From NCBI RefSeq assembly GCF_008801715.1, contig NZ_VZPG01000003.1:62001-126000 (forward strand): 64,000 nucleotides of DNA, written 5' to 3'. The position numbers were made by a program, and so were the translations under genes. The notes under the pieces are model-generated. The model did not search any database. It was given only the letters and a program-made list of their open reading frames with translations, and was not told where the DNA came from. Positions 47,031 through 54,451 of this stretch are shown here, one piece after another (positions within the stretch are counted from its first letter, which is position 1; every line of letters starts with the position of its first letter). The stretch is from Pseudochrobactrum saccharolyticum. GTDB lineage: Bacteria > Pseudomonadota > Alphaproteobacteria > Rhizobiales > Rhizobiaceae.

Positions 47031-47369
47031 TTATCGCAGCTGGCTGGTGAAGTCATCTGGAATTATTATAATGCGGCTCTTTGCGCAGTGATTGAATGTC
47101 GCGTCTTTTGAAAACGCGGTTTTGGCAGCGACACAGAATGCACAATATAAGACGTATGGAATTTTCTGCACTGTCAAAACAACGGGCGAGAATTTTCAAC
47201 AGGTGGATTCGGGTGATTCACATCTGTTTTTCATCTGCCAAGCAGCGGATTTGTGTGATTTTGAGTTGAGTGCGGGAGTTTTCAAAAGAAAATATCCTTT
47301 AAAAATCAAGGAAAATCGGGCTTTTTGAAAATAATTGCCGGTTCGCTGCATAATTTCTGTTCAGGGTGC
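47031..47369. other. Intergenic region between the gcv leader and tRNA-Phe
   Basis: About 340 bases with no supportable gene; a short reading frame across it has no ribosome site or family likeness. The left end should carry the gcv promoter. Confidence 0.4.
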
Positions 47370-47397
47370 TGGACAGGCAAAAATTTAATGCTATAAA
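47370..47397 (+). promoter_or_regulatory. Promoter of the tRNA-Phe gene
   Basis: TGGACA and TATAAA are separated by 16 bases and lie about 60 bases before the tRNA, a good sigma-70-type fit. Confidence 0.55.
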
Positions 47398-47455
47398 GCG
47401 CTCACATCAGACGGACACCAACACCGTCACGCTGGCCAGACAGGCTTGCAGGGAT

Positions 47456-47531
47456 GCCCGGATAGCTCAGTTGGTAGAGCAGCGGATTGAAAATCCGCGT
47501 GTCGGCGGTTCAAATCCGTCTCCGGGCACCA
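47456..47531 (+). tRNA. tRNA-Phe (anticodon GAA)
   Basis: A complete 76-base cloverleaf with encoded CCA. The acceptor stem is GCCCGGA/TCCGGGC, the D arm has AGCTCAGTTGGTAGAGC, the anticodon stem-loop is GCGGATTGAAAATCCGC (anticodon GAA), and the T arm contains GGTTCAAATCC. Phage-like genes begin after it, so its 3' end is the likely attachment core. Confidence 0.97.
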
Positions 47532-47595
47532 CTTAAAAATCCAACAAAATCAAATAATTATAGCAATAACAATAACGATGATCGTACTGTTTACG

Positions 47596-47679
47596 TGTTG
47601 CATTGTGTTACATGCCAAAACGCGCATTTCTAGGGTTTTCAACATGTTACAAATTACTCCATGCAACACGGATGCAACA
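47596..47679. repeat. Paired octamers resembling integrase arm-type or Xis sites
   Basis: TGTTGCAT (47596-47603) and TGTTACAT (47606-47613) point one way. ATGCAACA (47661-47668) and ATGCAACA (47672-47679), the reverse complement, point back. Within each pair the copies start 10 or 11 bases apart, one DNA turn. They lie between tRNA-Phe and the AlpA-like gene in a 220-base stretch without genes, where attachment-site arm sequences are expected. Confidence 0.5.
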
Positions 47680-47691
47680 TATTGAAGCGTT

Positions 47692-47715
47692 AAAGCCGCC
47701 TATCATGGCGGCTTT
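47692..47715 (-). terminator. Hairpin terminator near the prophage left end
   Basis: A perfect 9-base stem AAAGCCGCC/GGCGGCTTT with a 6-base loop. It probably ends the minus-strand AlpA-like transcript; on the plus strand it is followed by a weaker T-rich tail. Confidence 0.75.
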
Positions 47716-47752
47716 GTTATTTTGTCGGGTCAGCTATTTTGGTTGACATGAA

Positions 47753-47941
47753 TCACACTGCTTCTTGTTGAGCAATCCAGTTAATAATTGTGGATTTTCG
47801 CGCGCAGAGTAAGTCACCGGCTTTAAAGTGGGGGAATGAGCCCTTCGCACATAGATGATAAATTGTTCGCTCAGGAAAGCCGCTGAACTTACTAATCGAC
47901 TTTGCGCCAATTAAAATGTCGTTTGATAGATTTTCAGTCAA
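47753..47941 (-). CDS. AlpA/excisionase-like DNA-binding protein
   Basis: A 62-residue protein with a winged-helix/MerR-like pattern: IGAKSISKFSGFPERTIYHLCAKGSFPHFKAGDLLCARKSTIINWI. This resembles AlpA regulators and excisionases, which help a prophage leave the chromosome or control its integrase. TTG is the start, after GGAGGG and AAGGA, and overlaps the stop of the preceding small gene. It is the phage gene nearest the likely attachment site, which fits an excisionase role. Confidence 0.7.
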   Translation of the reverse strand: MTENLSNDILIGAKSISKFSGFPERTIYHLCAKGSFPHFKAGDLLCARKSTIINWIAQQEAV

Positions 47942-48114
47942 TCCTTCCCTCCTTCCGGTACGAGTGGTGTGGCGTTGAAAACTTGGCGCTTCAACTCTCG
48001 GATTTCCCGCCTTAGCCGGATGATATTGGGTTCAGGGGTTGCAATTTTGGATTGCTCTTGTTTGTCTTCAGCCTTCAATAGCCCTATCTGAACAATCAGC
48101 TCATCCCTTGTCAT
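47938..48114 (-). CDS. Small unknown prophage protein with coiled coil
   Basis: A 58-residue product starting at ATG 48114, after a G-rich ribosome site. It is highly charged, with a helical, probably coiled-coil segment IIRLRREIRELKRQV. The frame stays open upstream to 48387, but that extension covers a convincing gene on the other strand and is not used. The stop overlaps the AlpA-like start, so the two are coupled. Function unknown. Confidence 0.55.
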   Translation of the reverse strand: MTRDELIVQIGLLKAEDKQEQSKIATPEPNIIRLRREIRELKRQVFNATPLVPEGGKD

Positions 48115-48186
48115 ACGGCTGTGCCCCCCAATAGCCGAATCTGATAATGATTGCGCTGTAGGATTCTTATTTTTGAGGTGCTTCCT

Positions 48187-48375
48187 GTGTCTGAAAGCCG
48201 ATATGATATGAAGCAAGATGTGAATGGTACTTGGGCTATTATTGATAGAGCTACCGGATTCATAACCATGGTAGATGGCTCTCTGCAGGTTGGTCTTGAT
48301 AGAGACGCCGCCGACGGTATGGTTGATTTGCTTAATAAGCTTGATCGGGAGCTGATGGGCAGCAGTAAACATTAA
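48187..48375 (+). CDS. Small unknown prophage protein
   Basis: A 62-residue product from a GTG start with GAGGTG about 7 bases upstream. The sequence NGTWAIIDRATGFITMVDGSLQVGLDRDAADGMVDLLNKLD looks like a compact beta-beta-alpha domain and is more protein-like than the opposite frame. It is a lone plus-strand gene among minus-strand ones. Not recognised. Confidence 0.55.
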   Translation: MSESRYDMKQDVNGTWAIIDRATGFITMVDGSLQVGLDRDAADGMVDLLNKLDRELMGSSKH

Positions 48376-48383
48376 ACTATCTG

Positions 48384-48758
48384 TCATTGCATGCGCTCCT
48401 GTGGCTGGATTGGCTCGTATAGTGAGCGACGCTTCTGAACGATTTTTGTGAGTGCTGGCCTTGGTTGCTTCCGGCCTGCCAGTGCAGACTTTGCTCGTAG
48501 AGCGCCGCTGGCCTTGTCACGCTGCCGATCAGATTTTCTGATGCGCCGAATATCGTCAGCCGTCTTTTCAAGATGGCAGACACGGCAGAGCAGGCGACCA
48601 TTGGCAACTGTTGCCTCGCCACCAAGAGCACAAGGTAAAATGTGATCGACTTCGCCTTCACCGGCTTTTAGTTTGGCCGAGCAATTTTCACATTTGCCGT
48701 CTGCACGGGCTTTGATCAGTCCTTTGATCTTGCGGGTGAATTCTATGCGCTTCGTCAT
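48384..48758 (-). CDS. HNH endonuclease
   Basis: A 124-residue protein. A zinc-type pair CENCSAK is followed by EVDHILPCALGGEATVANGRLLCRVCHLEKTADD, the HNH beta-beta-alpha metal motif with the catalytic histidine in DHI. The C-terminal tail is strongly basic. Phage HNH proteins nick DNA in recombination or packaging, and some are homing enzymes. The ATG at 48758 is chosen; an in-frame start 12 bases earlier is possible. It lies among early recombination genes. Confidence 0.85.
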   Translation of the reverse strand: MTKRIEFTRKIKGLIKARADGKCENCSAKLKAGEGEVDHILPCALGGEATVANGRLLCRVCHLEKTADDIRRIRKSDRQRDKASGALRAKSALAGRKQPRPALTKIVQKRRSLYEPIQPQERMQ

Positions 48759-48826
48759 TTTTAACACCACAAAAATTGGAACGTATTTGTCTTTTGTGGG
48801 TTGAGTTTTTGAGAAGGAGCAAATTT

Positions 48827-49003
48827 ATGACACACCCAAAAACTACTGGTAAGAACAAAACTACGATTCTGAATATTGAGACCGTGGAAGAGCCTGCAAA
48901 TAGTACTTTGAATAAGGAGGGGCAAATTCCTCCCAAAGGACCAAAGGTTGAGAAGCGACTGAAAGAAGCGGTGAATGCCCTTGATGCCCCGACGAAGAAG
49001 TAG
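48827..49003 (+). CDS. Small unknown hydrophilic protein
   Basis: A 58-residue product starting at ATG 48827 with an AAGGAG site 6-7 bases upstream. It is lysine- and threonine-rich at the start and ends with a charged helix (KVEKRLKEAVNAL). It is isolated on the plus strand between minus-strand genes. Not recognised. Confidence 0.5.
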   Translation: MTHPKTTGKNKTTILNIETVEEPANSTLNKEGQIPPKGPKVEKRLKEAVNALDAPTKK

Positions 49004-49011
49004 GTGTTTGC

Positions 49012-50010
49012 TCATAGCATCACCTCGGTTTCATCAATCTGGGCGATGCCACAGGCATGCTTGATCGCATCCGCAACTTCCATTTCTTGCTTGCACACTG
49101 CTTTAAAGTGCATGGCGATTGTTCCCGCTTTCTGATTGGCATACTCAGAAAGAGGATATCCGCCTGCTAGAAAAGCGTTGCATGTCATGCCGATTACAGC
49201 CGGGTCATCACCGACGGCGGCCTTTAAGCGAGTAATCAGCTCCCGCAGTGAAGCCTTGTCCTGATCGGTTAAATGATCAATTACGCTGGAATTGTCGAGG
49301 GTGGTGGCTGATGGGGACTGCTCACCACCCTCTGTACCGGCATCGGACAGGGGAGTATCTGCCGGTATTTCTTGTTCTGTTGTTTCATTGAGTATTTCAC
49401 CATCAACAGTAGCTGTTTCTGCTGTGGCGATTGGTTCGTCCGACAGCGGGTCTGCAATCACTGTTTTGACCGGCGGGGATACATCTTTCATCCGGTCATA
49501 TTCGTCTGGCTCCATGATGCCCGAAAAGCCAAATGCATAACGGGCAGCCTGAATTGCAGCTTTATGGCGAAGCATACGGTTAGGCCATTTCTTCCACGGA
49601 TCAGTTTGGCGGAAGCATTCAGACATGTATTCGATTACGGATACCGGTCGTGCACGGTCTTTGCGGTAAATGCGGCATTCAACTGAGTACAGTTTCCCAT
49701 CATCGCCGTTGCTGTCCTGAAACTCCATGCCGTCGAATTGCGGGTGCGAATTGATCAGGTTCATCCAGCCGTCAATCGAAACGATAGGCTGAATGCCGCC
49801 GCGATCAGGAAAGGCATAAATCTCTTTGGTGAGAGGATTGAGCTTGTATTCCTTGGCGACCATCAGGAAGGCTGCAAATTGCTCGTTTGAGCAATCACCT
49901 TTGATTACCGTTGCTTTGATAGCTGAAACGAACTCTGTAGGCTCCATGTCGTAACGGGATGCCATGCTATCCACGAGGGAGCGTTTTTGTGCTGGTACGA
50001 TCTGGTTCAT
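49012..50010 (-). CDS. bet: Phage recombination protein Bet (RecT-like single-strand annealing protein)
   Basis: A 332-residue protein. Residues 1 to about 190 match the Bet/RecT domain: FAAFLMVAKEYKLNPLTKEIYAFP, IVSIDGWMNLINSHPQFDGMEF, and WKKWPNRMLRHKAAIQAARYAFGFSGIM. The C-terminal third is an acidic linker plus a small helical domain, longer than in lambda Bet. It anneals resected single strands made by the exonuclease encoded 2 bases upstream. The start is placed at ATG 50010. Confidence 0.93.
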   Translation of the reverse strand: MNQIVPAQKRSLVDSMASRYDMEPTEFVSAIKATVIKGDCSNEQFAAFLMVAKEYKLNPLTKEIYAFPDRGGIQPIVSIDGWMNLINSHPQFDGMEFQDSNGDDGKLYSVECRIYRKDRARPVSVIEYMSECFRQTDPWKKWPNRMLRHKAAIQAARYAFGFSGIMEPDEYDRMKDVSPPVKTVIADPLSDEPIATAETATVDGEILNETTEQEIPADTPLSDAGTEGGEQSPSATTLDNSSVIDHLTDQDKASLRELITRLKAAVGDDPAVIGMTCNAFLAGGYPLSEYANQKAGTIAMHFKAVCKQEMEVADAIKHACGIAQIDETEVML

Positions 50011-50012
50011 AA

Positions 50013-51143
50013 TTACGATCCCGTCATAAGGCGCTGCTGGTACCAAACCGGCAGGTCAGTTTCGTCTAATTCTTCAAGTGGAGTGGACGGCACCCATGCT
50101 GTTTCAGTGCCGAATTCGGCCAGATAGGTGCGGTAATTATCGACCGCCTGCGCGATCATGCTTCGTGCATAACTGAACAGCGGATTGCCAGGGGAGAGCT
50201 TGATGCCGTGCGAGATAGGAGCGCCGTCTTTCTGCCAAAAGACAAAGACGAATGCGAAAACCTCATTTGCCGCGACCTTCGCCAGCCATTCCGGATCATA
50301 GGAGCCGAACACGCGACCTTCATTCAGTAGGCGTTTAAGCTGGCGGCGGCCTTCGGTGTAATGCTCTGCGGAAATGATGTAATCATAACTCGCAACAGCA
50401 TCGCAGCAGGCTTTGGTGAATTCCTTGTCGGTGCGATTGGCAATGGATTTCAGGTCGGTAATCGCATTCAGCTTGAGATAGTCAAACCGCGCTTTGAACC
50501 GTACACCGTCAGCAGTCCAGAATACGGACACTTCGGGCTGACCACCTTCAAAGGCATTGGACAGTGTTGTGTTCGCCTTGATGAAAGCCGATGCAGCAAG
50601 GATTTTTGCATAGTCCTTAAACTTGATAAGCTCTTTGCCGGATTTTTGTGCGAGAATGAGTACTTCATCAAATATCGCAGGGCAGTCAGGAAATTGTTTG
50701 GCTCGAGCTATTAACTCTGCTTTTGAGCCTGATTTGGATGCCTTTTTTTTAGATAGAAAATCGCGCAGATCATCGGCAGTTTTCAAGCAGCCCTGATAAT
50801 TGTCAGAGATTGGTTCTGGTGCGTATTTAGCAATAAACTTATCTCGACCTTCCAAAACACATAGGTGCAACTGCCGGCCGAAGATTTTAGCAGGCGTATC
50901 GTCGTTTTCTTCACGTGCCGGATTCATCCAGCTTTCCCACCAGAAGTCAGGCGCATTGCCGACAAGCTTTTTCAGACCGGTTGAACCAAGTGCTTTATCT
51001 GTATGATACACGGCATCGGACATGCCAAAGTAAATTCCATCCGGATGCTCAATGAAGCCTGCTTTATCAGCGGCTTTCTGCACGACCTTGACAGACAGGT
51101 CACTAATCGACTGAAACTCGTCACAATCAATCTTGATATCCAT
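50013..51143 (-). CDS. RecE-like exonuclease (PD-(D/E)XK fold)
   Basis: A 376-residue nuclease. It has AKIFGRQLHLCVLE, a motif of the RecE/DUF3799 exonucleases, and the catalytic segment SVFWTADGVRFKARFDYLKLNAITDLKSI, which supplies the acidic residues and the D-L-K lysine. It degrades one strand from DNA ends so that Bet can anneal partners. The ATG overlaps the upstream stop (TGATG). It is followed closely by bet, forming the usual two-component recombination module. Confidence 0.9.
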   Translation of the reverse strand: MDIKIDCDEFQSISDLSVKVVQKAADKAGFIEHPDGIYFGMSDAVYHTDKALGSTGLKKLVGNAPDFWWESWMNPAREENDDTPAKIFGRQLHLCVLEGRDKFIAKYAPEPISDNYQGCLKTADDLRDFLSKKKASKSGSKAELIARAKQFPDCPAIFDEVLILAQKSGKELIKFKDYAKILAASAFIKANTTLSNAFEGGQPEVSVFWTADGVRFKARFDYLKLNAITDLKSIANRTDKEFTKACCDAVASYDYIISAEHYTEGRRQLKRLLNEGRVFGSYDPEWLAKVAANEVFAFVFVFWQKDGAPISHGIKLSPGNPLFSYARSMIAQAVDNYRTYLAEFGTETAWVPSTPLEELDETDLPVWYQQRLMTGS

Positions 51144-51355
51144 CACGCGGCCTCCAATCGGCGCGAATCTGCGGCTTGCAATTCGGCTTCAAGTTCAGCG
51201 CAGAGCTGCGTCAGGCGTTCGATTTCGACATGAGCGGTAATCAGAGCCTGCTTGGAATCTTCCTGAACAACCTCGACAACGCGCTCCAGTGCAAGTTTGG
51301 TGTTGCCCTGATCCCAATAGGCGTCCCAGACGCGATCCATGATTGGTGCGGTCAT
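51143..51355 (-). CDS. Small unknown early prophage protein
   Basis: A 70-residue, strongly helical and acidic protein (ALERVVEVVQEDSKQALITAHVEIERLTQLCAELEAELQA), probably a coiled coil. GAGGTG stands before the ATG. It is the gene just before the exonuclease, with a TGATG overlap. It could be an accessory or inhibitor of host nucleases, as often found beside recombination genes, but no family is recognised. Confidence 0.65.
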   Translation of the reverse strand: MTAPIMDRVWDAYWDQGNTKLALERVVEVVQEDSKQALITAHVEIERLTQLCAELEAELQAADSRRLEAA

Positions 51356-51365
51356 AGTCACCACC

Positions 51366-51713
51366 TCACAGAGCTACTTGAGCGAATGAGCGCTCATGGG
51401 CTGCAAATTCACGGTTTGAACGGCGCTCAGCTGCAACGATGTTCCCGAAGCTGACGGAATGGCGAAGCCACAACGGTGGGTTGTCCAGAACATCGCCAAT
51501 GAAATGCAAAGACACTTCATCGGTAATGTCAGACACGCGCATTGTCTGCTCGTCGAACCGGTAAATCTCAATGGCATCGTAGTCACCAGCCGCCTTGATA
51601 ACGTCCGCATAGGTTGCGCCATTGATCAGACGGGGATCGGCATATTCGTAACCGGAGAATGTCGGGACTTTGAGCATGATGCGCTCGGCGGCATTCAGAG
51701 CAATCTTGTTCAT
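51366..51713 (-). CDS. Unknown early prophage protein
   Basis: A 115-residue product with start at ATG 51713; a longer reading to 51908 would run through repressor-operator-like repeats and is rejected. It is a mixed, soluble protein (KVPTFSGYEYADPRLINGATYADVIKAAGDYDAIEIYRFDE). It is probably the first gene of the early leftward operon leading to the exonuclease and bet. Not recognised. Confidence 0.6.
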   Translation of the reverse strand: MNKIALNAAERIMLKVPTFSGYEYADPRLINGATYADVIKAAGDYDAIEIYRFDEQTMRVSDITDEVSLHFIGDVLDNPPLWLRHSVSFGNIVAAERRSNREFAAHERSFAQVAL

Positions 51714-51777
51714 TTCATAAAACCCCATCGTGAAAAGCAGATCAGCCTGTGGGCTTCTTCGTGCTGTTGATAGGGTT

Positions 51778-51869
51778 ATGAAAGCATAACTTTCATTTTC
51801 ATGCAAGTGAAAAGAAAGTATTGCTTTCAATTCGGACGAGAGGTATGCCTTTGATGCTTTCAATGAAAG
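51778..51869. promoter_or_regulatory. Operator cluster in front of the leftward recombination operon
   Basis: ATGAAAG-N5-CTTTCAT (51778-51796) is a perfect 7-base inverted repeat. GAAAG-N5-CTTTC follows at 51814-51828, and the inverse form CTTTCA-ATGAAAG lies at 51857-51869. The same GAAAG-N5-CTTTC element occurs between the CI-like and Cro-like genes 2.3 kb away. The cluster lies just upstream of the first minus-strand early gene. Confidence 0.65.
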
Positions 51870-51908
51870 TGGCGACGAGGGTGCAATTTCCTTTGCTGGT
51901 GCAGCCAC

Positions 51909-52151
51909 AAGCGCGGGGGTCGAAAGTCCTACGGTGCTGCCAGAAACAGAGGACGAACTGCTGAGAGGCGTTCTAGCATCTGTCCCATTACCGGCTCCGG
52001 CCTTCAGGACATGCTACAGATTCCCCTACCTCTGGGAGGACTTTTGTCTTTCTGGGGGTAGGGGGGTCTTTAGCTCGAACCCTTACCTCACCATCCTTCA
52101 TAACTAAGAAAAACAATAGCTTAAGTGTTTTAATGTAAAAGGAACTAGCGA
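51909..52151. other. Intergenic region with a G/C-rich inverted repeat
   Basis: About 240 bases between the early operon operators and a small plus-strand gene. CCCCTACC (52023-52030) and GGTAGGGG (52057-52064) can form an 8-base stem around a 26-base loop containing GGGAGGAC. Nothing else clear is seen. It may be a structured leader of the small gene or a terminator remnant. Confidence 0.4.
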
Positions 52152-52325
52152 ATGAGTTTAATGGATACTGCCTATAAAATTTATAGAGCTTATAGATTGT
52201 ATATGATTTGTCGCAATGTTGAGAAAATTGCATACTCTGCTGCTGCAATTAAAGAGCTAGACTTAGTAATTGCAGCAGAGGAAATAAATAAAATTTTAAG
52301 GCGTACCGTTGAGCGAGACTATTGA
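52152..52325 (+). CDS. Small unknown prophage protein (57 residues)
   Basis: An ATG at 52152 is preceded by AAAGGA 9 bases upstream and reads 57 residues. The product is helical, with an aromatic- and arginine-rich N-terminus (TAYKIYRAYRLYMICRNVEKIAYS) and an acidic, leucine-rich C-terminus (IKELDLVIAAEEINKIL). Its end overlaps the end of the convergent DUF2806-like gene by 7 bases. Not recognised. Confidence 0.5.
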   Translation: MSLMDTAYKIYRAYRLYMICRNVEKIAYSAAAIKELDLVIAAEEINKILRRTVERDY

Positions 52326-53242
52326 TTGATGATCTGAATTTCGCTCACTGACTTGGAAATTACCTCTCCCATAAAGTCTTGAATAAATTGATCGTCTCTT
52401 TTTTTAGTGGCCAAAGAAAATACTTCTTTCCCAGAGGGGGTTAGTAGCCAGCAGGAAATGTGCAATTCCTTGACTATCTTCCCAACAATAACAGTATTAT
52501 TGGGTTTAATTACAACTGGTGAAACTTCAAGGTTTGGGTACAGGCCGTAAAAATATGAATGCCCAGAGGAGATTATACCAAGAGATGATAATCTGAATAA
52601 ATCATCATATGGTTCCCCTCTGTTGTTGGCTTGTAATTTTGGTATGTAAGTACCCTCTACTACCCATCCGCTAATTTTTTCAATTAACTTAGCAAAATTT
52701 GTATCCATCATTGACATGATTTGTAATGTGGAGAACGAAAAACTGCCGGGCTTTTTTATCTCTCCTGCGAGTATAGCAGCCCAATGCTTTTGCATTCTTT
52801 CACTGGTCGCCTTGCTCGCATAATCGACAAAAATATTCATCCAGTCGTCTTCTGGCGGAGGAGTGTTATCTGGGACTGTTTGATCTTCGAGAAGTAGCAG
52901 GGTTTCTTGCGCTACCTTTTCTCGGTTTGACTGCTCTCGAATACCTTTTATCGCGGTATAATCTAAAGTTCTCTCTATTAATTTCGGGTCATTAATACCC
53001 ACTTTTACTGCAGCATCTGTATATGCGGCGAGTGTTTTAGACCGAGCTTCTGTAGTGTCGCGGATGCTTTGTGATAACTGCTCCCCTTTGGCCTTGCCTG
53101 CATCAAGAAAAGCGCTACCCACATCGGCAGCGCCAGTAACAAGTTGAGATATAGCTCGAACCGCACCTGGGATTTTTAAGTAATCAAAATTAGCGAGGAC
53201 ATGATACCATTTGTTTTCAGTTGGTTCGAGATCGTTAGCCAT
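52319..53242 (-). CDS. DUF2806-like accessory prophage protein
   Basis: A 307-residue soluble protein. The middle (about 90-220) shows the DUF2806-like pattern, with REKVAQETLLLLED, DDWMNIFVDYASKATSERMQKHWAAILAGEIKKPGSFSFSTLQIMSMMD, then a C-terminal domain. The function of this family is unknown. It sits next to the repressor on the minus strand, the place where lambdoid prophages carry lysogeny-expressed accessory genes such as superinfection exclusion or anti-phage defence. The start at ATG 53242 follows AAGGAT. Confidence 0.7.
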   Translation of the reverse strand: MANDLEPTENKWYHVLANFDYLKIPGAVRAISQLVTGAADVGSAFLDAGKAKGEQLSQSIRDTTEARSKTLAAYTDAAVKVGINDPKLIERTLDYTAIKGIREQSNREKVAQETLLLLEDQTVPDNTPPPEDDWMNIFVDYASKATSERMQKHWAAILAGEIKKPGSFSFSTLQIMSMMDTNFAKLIEKISGWVVEGTYIPKLQANNRGEPYDDLFRLSSLGIISSGHSYFYGLYPNLEVSPVVIKPNNTVIVGKIVKELHISCWLLTPSGKEVFSLATKKRDDQFIQDFMGEVISKSVSEIQIINQ

Positions 53243-53259
53243 TGCTCGGTTATCCTTTG

Positions 53260-54072
53260 TTACTTCCGTGCGATATGTCCACAAATGCGCCCAATTATCG
53301 TCAGTTTATCCAGCTCAACTGAAAAGGTTTCAAGGATTGGATTATCCGAAATGATTTTCACCTGTTTCGGGTCGCTGAACGGTACCTTTTGTAATCGCTT
53401 GATCTGCGGTGGCTCATCGTCATAGCTAATCGCATAGACGGTATCCGCGCTCATCGTATCCTGTGACAGATCAACAATTACACGATCGCCAGGCAGATAT
53501 GTCGGCTGCATTGAATCGCCGATCACTTCCATAATGGTGCTGTGGCGCGGTGATGCTTTGATTTCATCCTGTAGGTAATCAACCGGAATAAGCCATTCGC
53601 GGATCACCTTGTGGCCGGATACACTGTTATCGCCAACAGGCAGATTTATTACTTCACCAATCGTACCATTTCCAGCACCGAGCTTTACATCAAGCTCAGG
53701 TATCGCGCCCGAGGTGTGCGGTTTCCAGTGTTCACGGGTATAGCCGTTACCGGACTGCACATCATCATCTGGGTCAAAGCTGGAGACGAGGCGAGGCTTG
53801 GATGGTTTGTCCTCTGAAGGCTCTGCCTTGGAACTATTGCTCGGCAATTGGCCGCGTCCTGTAGCAATCCACTCTACTGGTTGATTGAGAATGACTGCCA
53901 TTTTTTGAATGTTTTCGAACTTGATACCTTTGCCGAGTTCCCAGTTGCCAACTGCGCCTCTTGTTACGCCTAAGAGGCGCGCAAAAGCTTCCTGTGAAAG
54001 TCCTAAACTTTCACTTCGTAGAGCTTTGATGCGCTGACCTATCGCGGTGGAATCTAAGTGTTCTTCTTTCAT
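53260..54072 (-). CDS. CI-type phage repressor with S24 peptidase domain
   Basis: A 270-residue repressor. The N-terminal XRE helix-turn-helix (about 10-65) contains LSQEAFARLLGVTRGAVGNWELGKG. A linker rich in Ser, Pro and Asp follows. The C-terminal LexA/CI-like S24 domain has catalytic S187 (GDSMQPTYLPGD) and K225 (QIKRL). A possible cleavage site is A133-G134. It should keep the prophage silent and be inactivated on DNA damage through RecA-stimulated self-cleavage. The start at ATG 54072 fits the domain. It is divergent from a Cro-like gene. Confidence 0.93.
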   Translation of the reverse strand: MKEEHLDSTAIGQRIKALRSESLGLSQEAFARLLGVTRGAVGNWELGKGIKFENIQKMAVILNQPVEWIATGRGQLPSNSSKAEPSEDKPSKPRLVSSFDPDDDVQSGNGYTREHWKPHTSGAIPELDVKLGAGNGTIGEVINLPVGDNSVSGHKVIREWLIPVDYLQDEIKASPRHSTIMEVIGDSMQPTYLPGDRVIVDLSQDTMSADTVYAISYDDEPPQIKRLQKVPFSDPKQVKIISDNPILETFSVELDKLTIIGRICGHIARK

Positions 54073-54090
54073 CTGGAGACTATGCCTTTC

Positions 54091-54148
54091 GAAAGAATAA
54101 CTTTCATCGAAAGAAATGCTTGCAATCATATGAAAGAAATGCTTTCAT
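54091..54148. promoter_or_regulatory. CI/Cro operator region
   Basis: In the 82 bases between repressor and Cro-like genes, GAAAG-N5-CTTTC occurs at 54091-54105 and, as an extended perfect form ATGAAAG-N5-CTTTCAT, at 54130-54148. A weaker half-matching copy (GAAAG-N5-CTTGC) lies between them at 54109-54123. Three spaced sites match the layout of lambdoid right operators. Confidence 0.75.
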
Positions 54149-54154
54149 ATATGT

Positions 54155-54352
54155 ATGGAACAGATTTGTGAATTTGCGAAACAAAAGGCTGGCGGCTCAA
54201 CGGCATTAGCGAAGGCTCTTGGTGGGATAACTCCGCAGGCCGTTTCGCAATGGAAGCGCGTTCCCGCTGATAGAACCATTGAAGTCGAGAAAATTACGGG
54301 TGTTAGCCGTCATGATCTTCGGCCGGATATATTTGGTTGTGCAGCCGCTTAA
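54155..54352 (+). CDS. Cro/YdaS-like DNA-binding protein
   Basis: A 65-residue helix-turn-helix protein. AGGSTALAKALGGITPQAVSQWKRVPADRTIEVEKITGVSRHDLRPDIF is the YdaS/Cro-like pattern used by many prophages for the lytic switch. It is divergent from the CI-like repressor and starts 7 bases after the last operator. It should repress CI synthesis and open the lytic path. Confidence 0.88.
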   Translation: MEQICEFAKQKAGGSTALAKALGGITPQAVSQWKRVPADRTIEVEKITGVSRHDLRPDIFGCAAA

Positions 54353-54402
54353 CACAGATTCCATGTCTAATTTGCTTCCCCCGCTTAACTGACATGGAAA
54401 AG

Positions 54403-54436
54403 GGCTGGCGCGACAACTCCTCCCATCGCGCCAGCC
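54403..54436 (-). terminator. Hairpin with a CTCCTCCC loop; terminator of the small minus-strand gene
   Basis: A perfect 10-base stem GGCTGGCGCG/CGCGCCAGCC. On the minus strand it is followed by CCCTTTTCC, a weak terminator tail for the gene ending at 54452. On the plus strand its loop displays ACTCCTCCC, like the anti-Shine-Dalgarno RNAs at 5.8 kb. Confidence 0.65.
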
Positions 54437-54451
54437 CCACAGAGTAGTCCC

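Noticed and set aside
47092-47328. 79-codon frame between the glycine riboswitch and tRNA-Phe
   Set aside because: No ribosome site, no homology recognised, and low-complexity composition.
47938-48387. 149-residue version of the minus-strand small gene
   Set aside because: The extra N-terminal part lies opposite a better plus-strand gene with a ribosome site; a start at 48114 with a G-rich site is preferred.
51714-51908. N-terminal extension of the early prophage gene at 51366-51713
   Set aside because: It would be encoded by the operator repeats, and the ATG at 51713 is a sufficient start.
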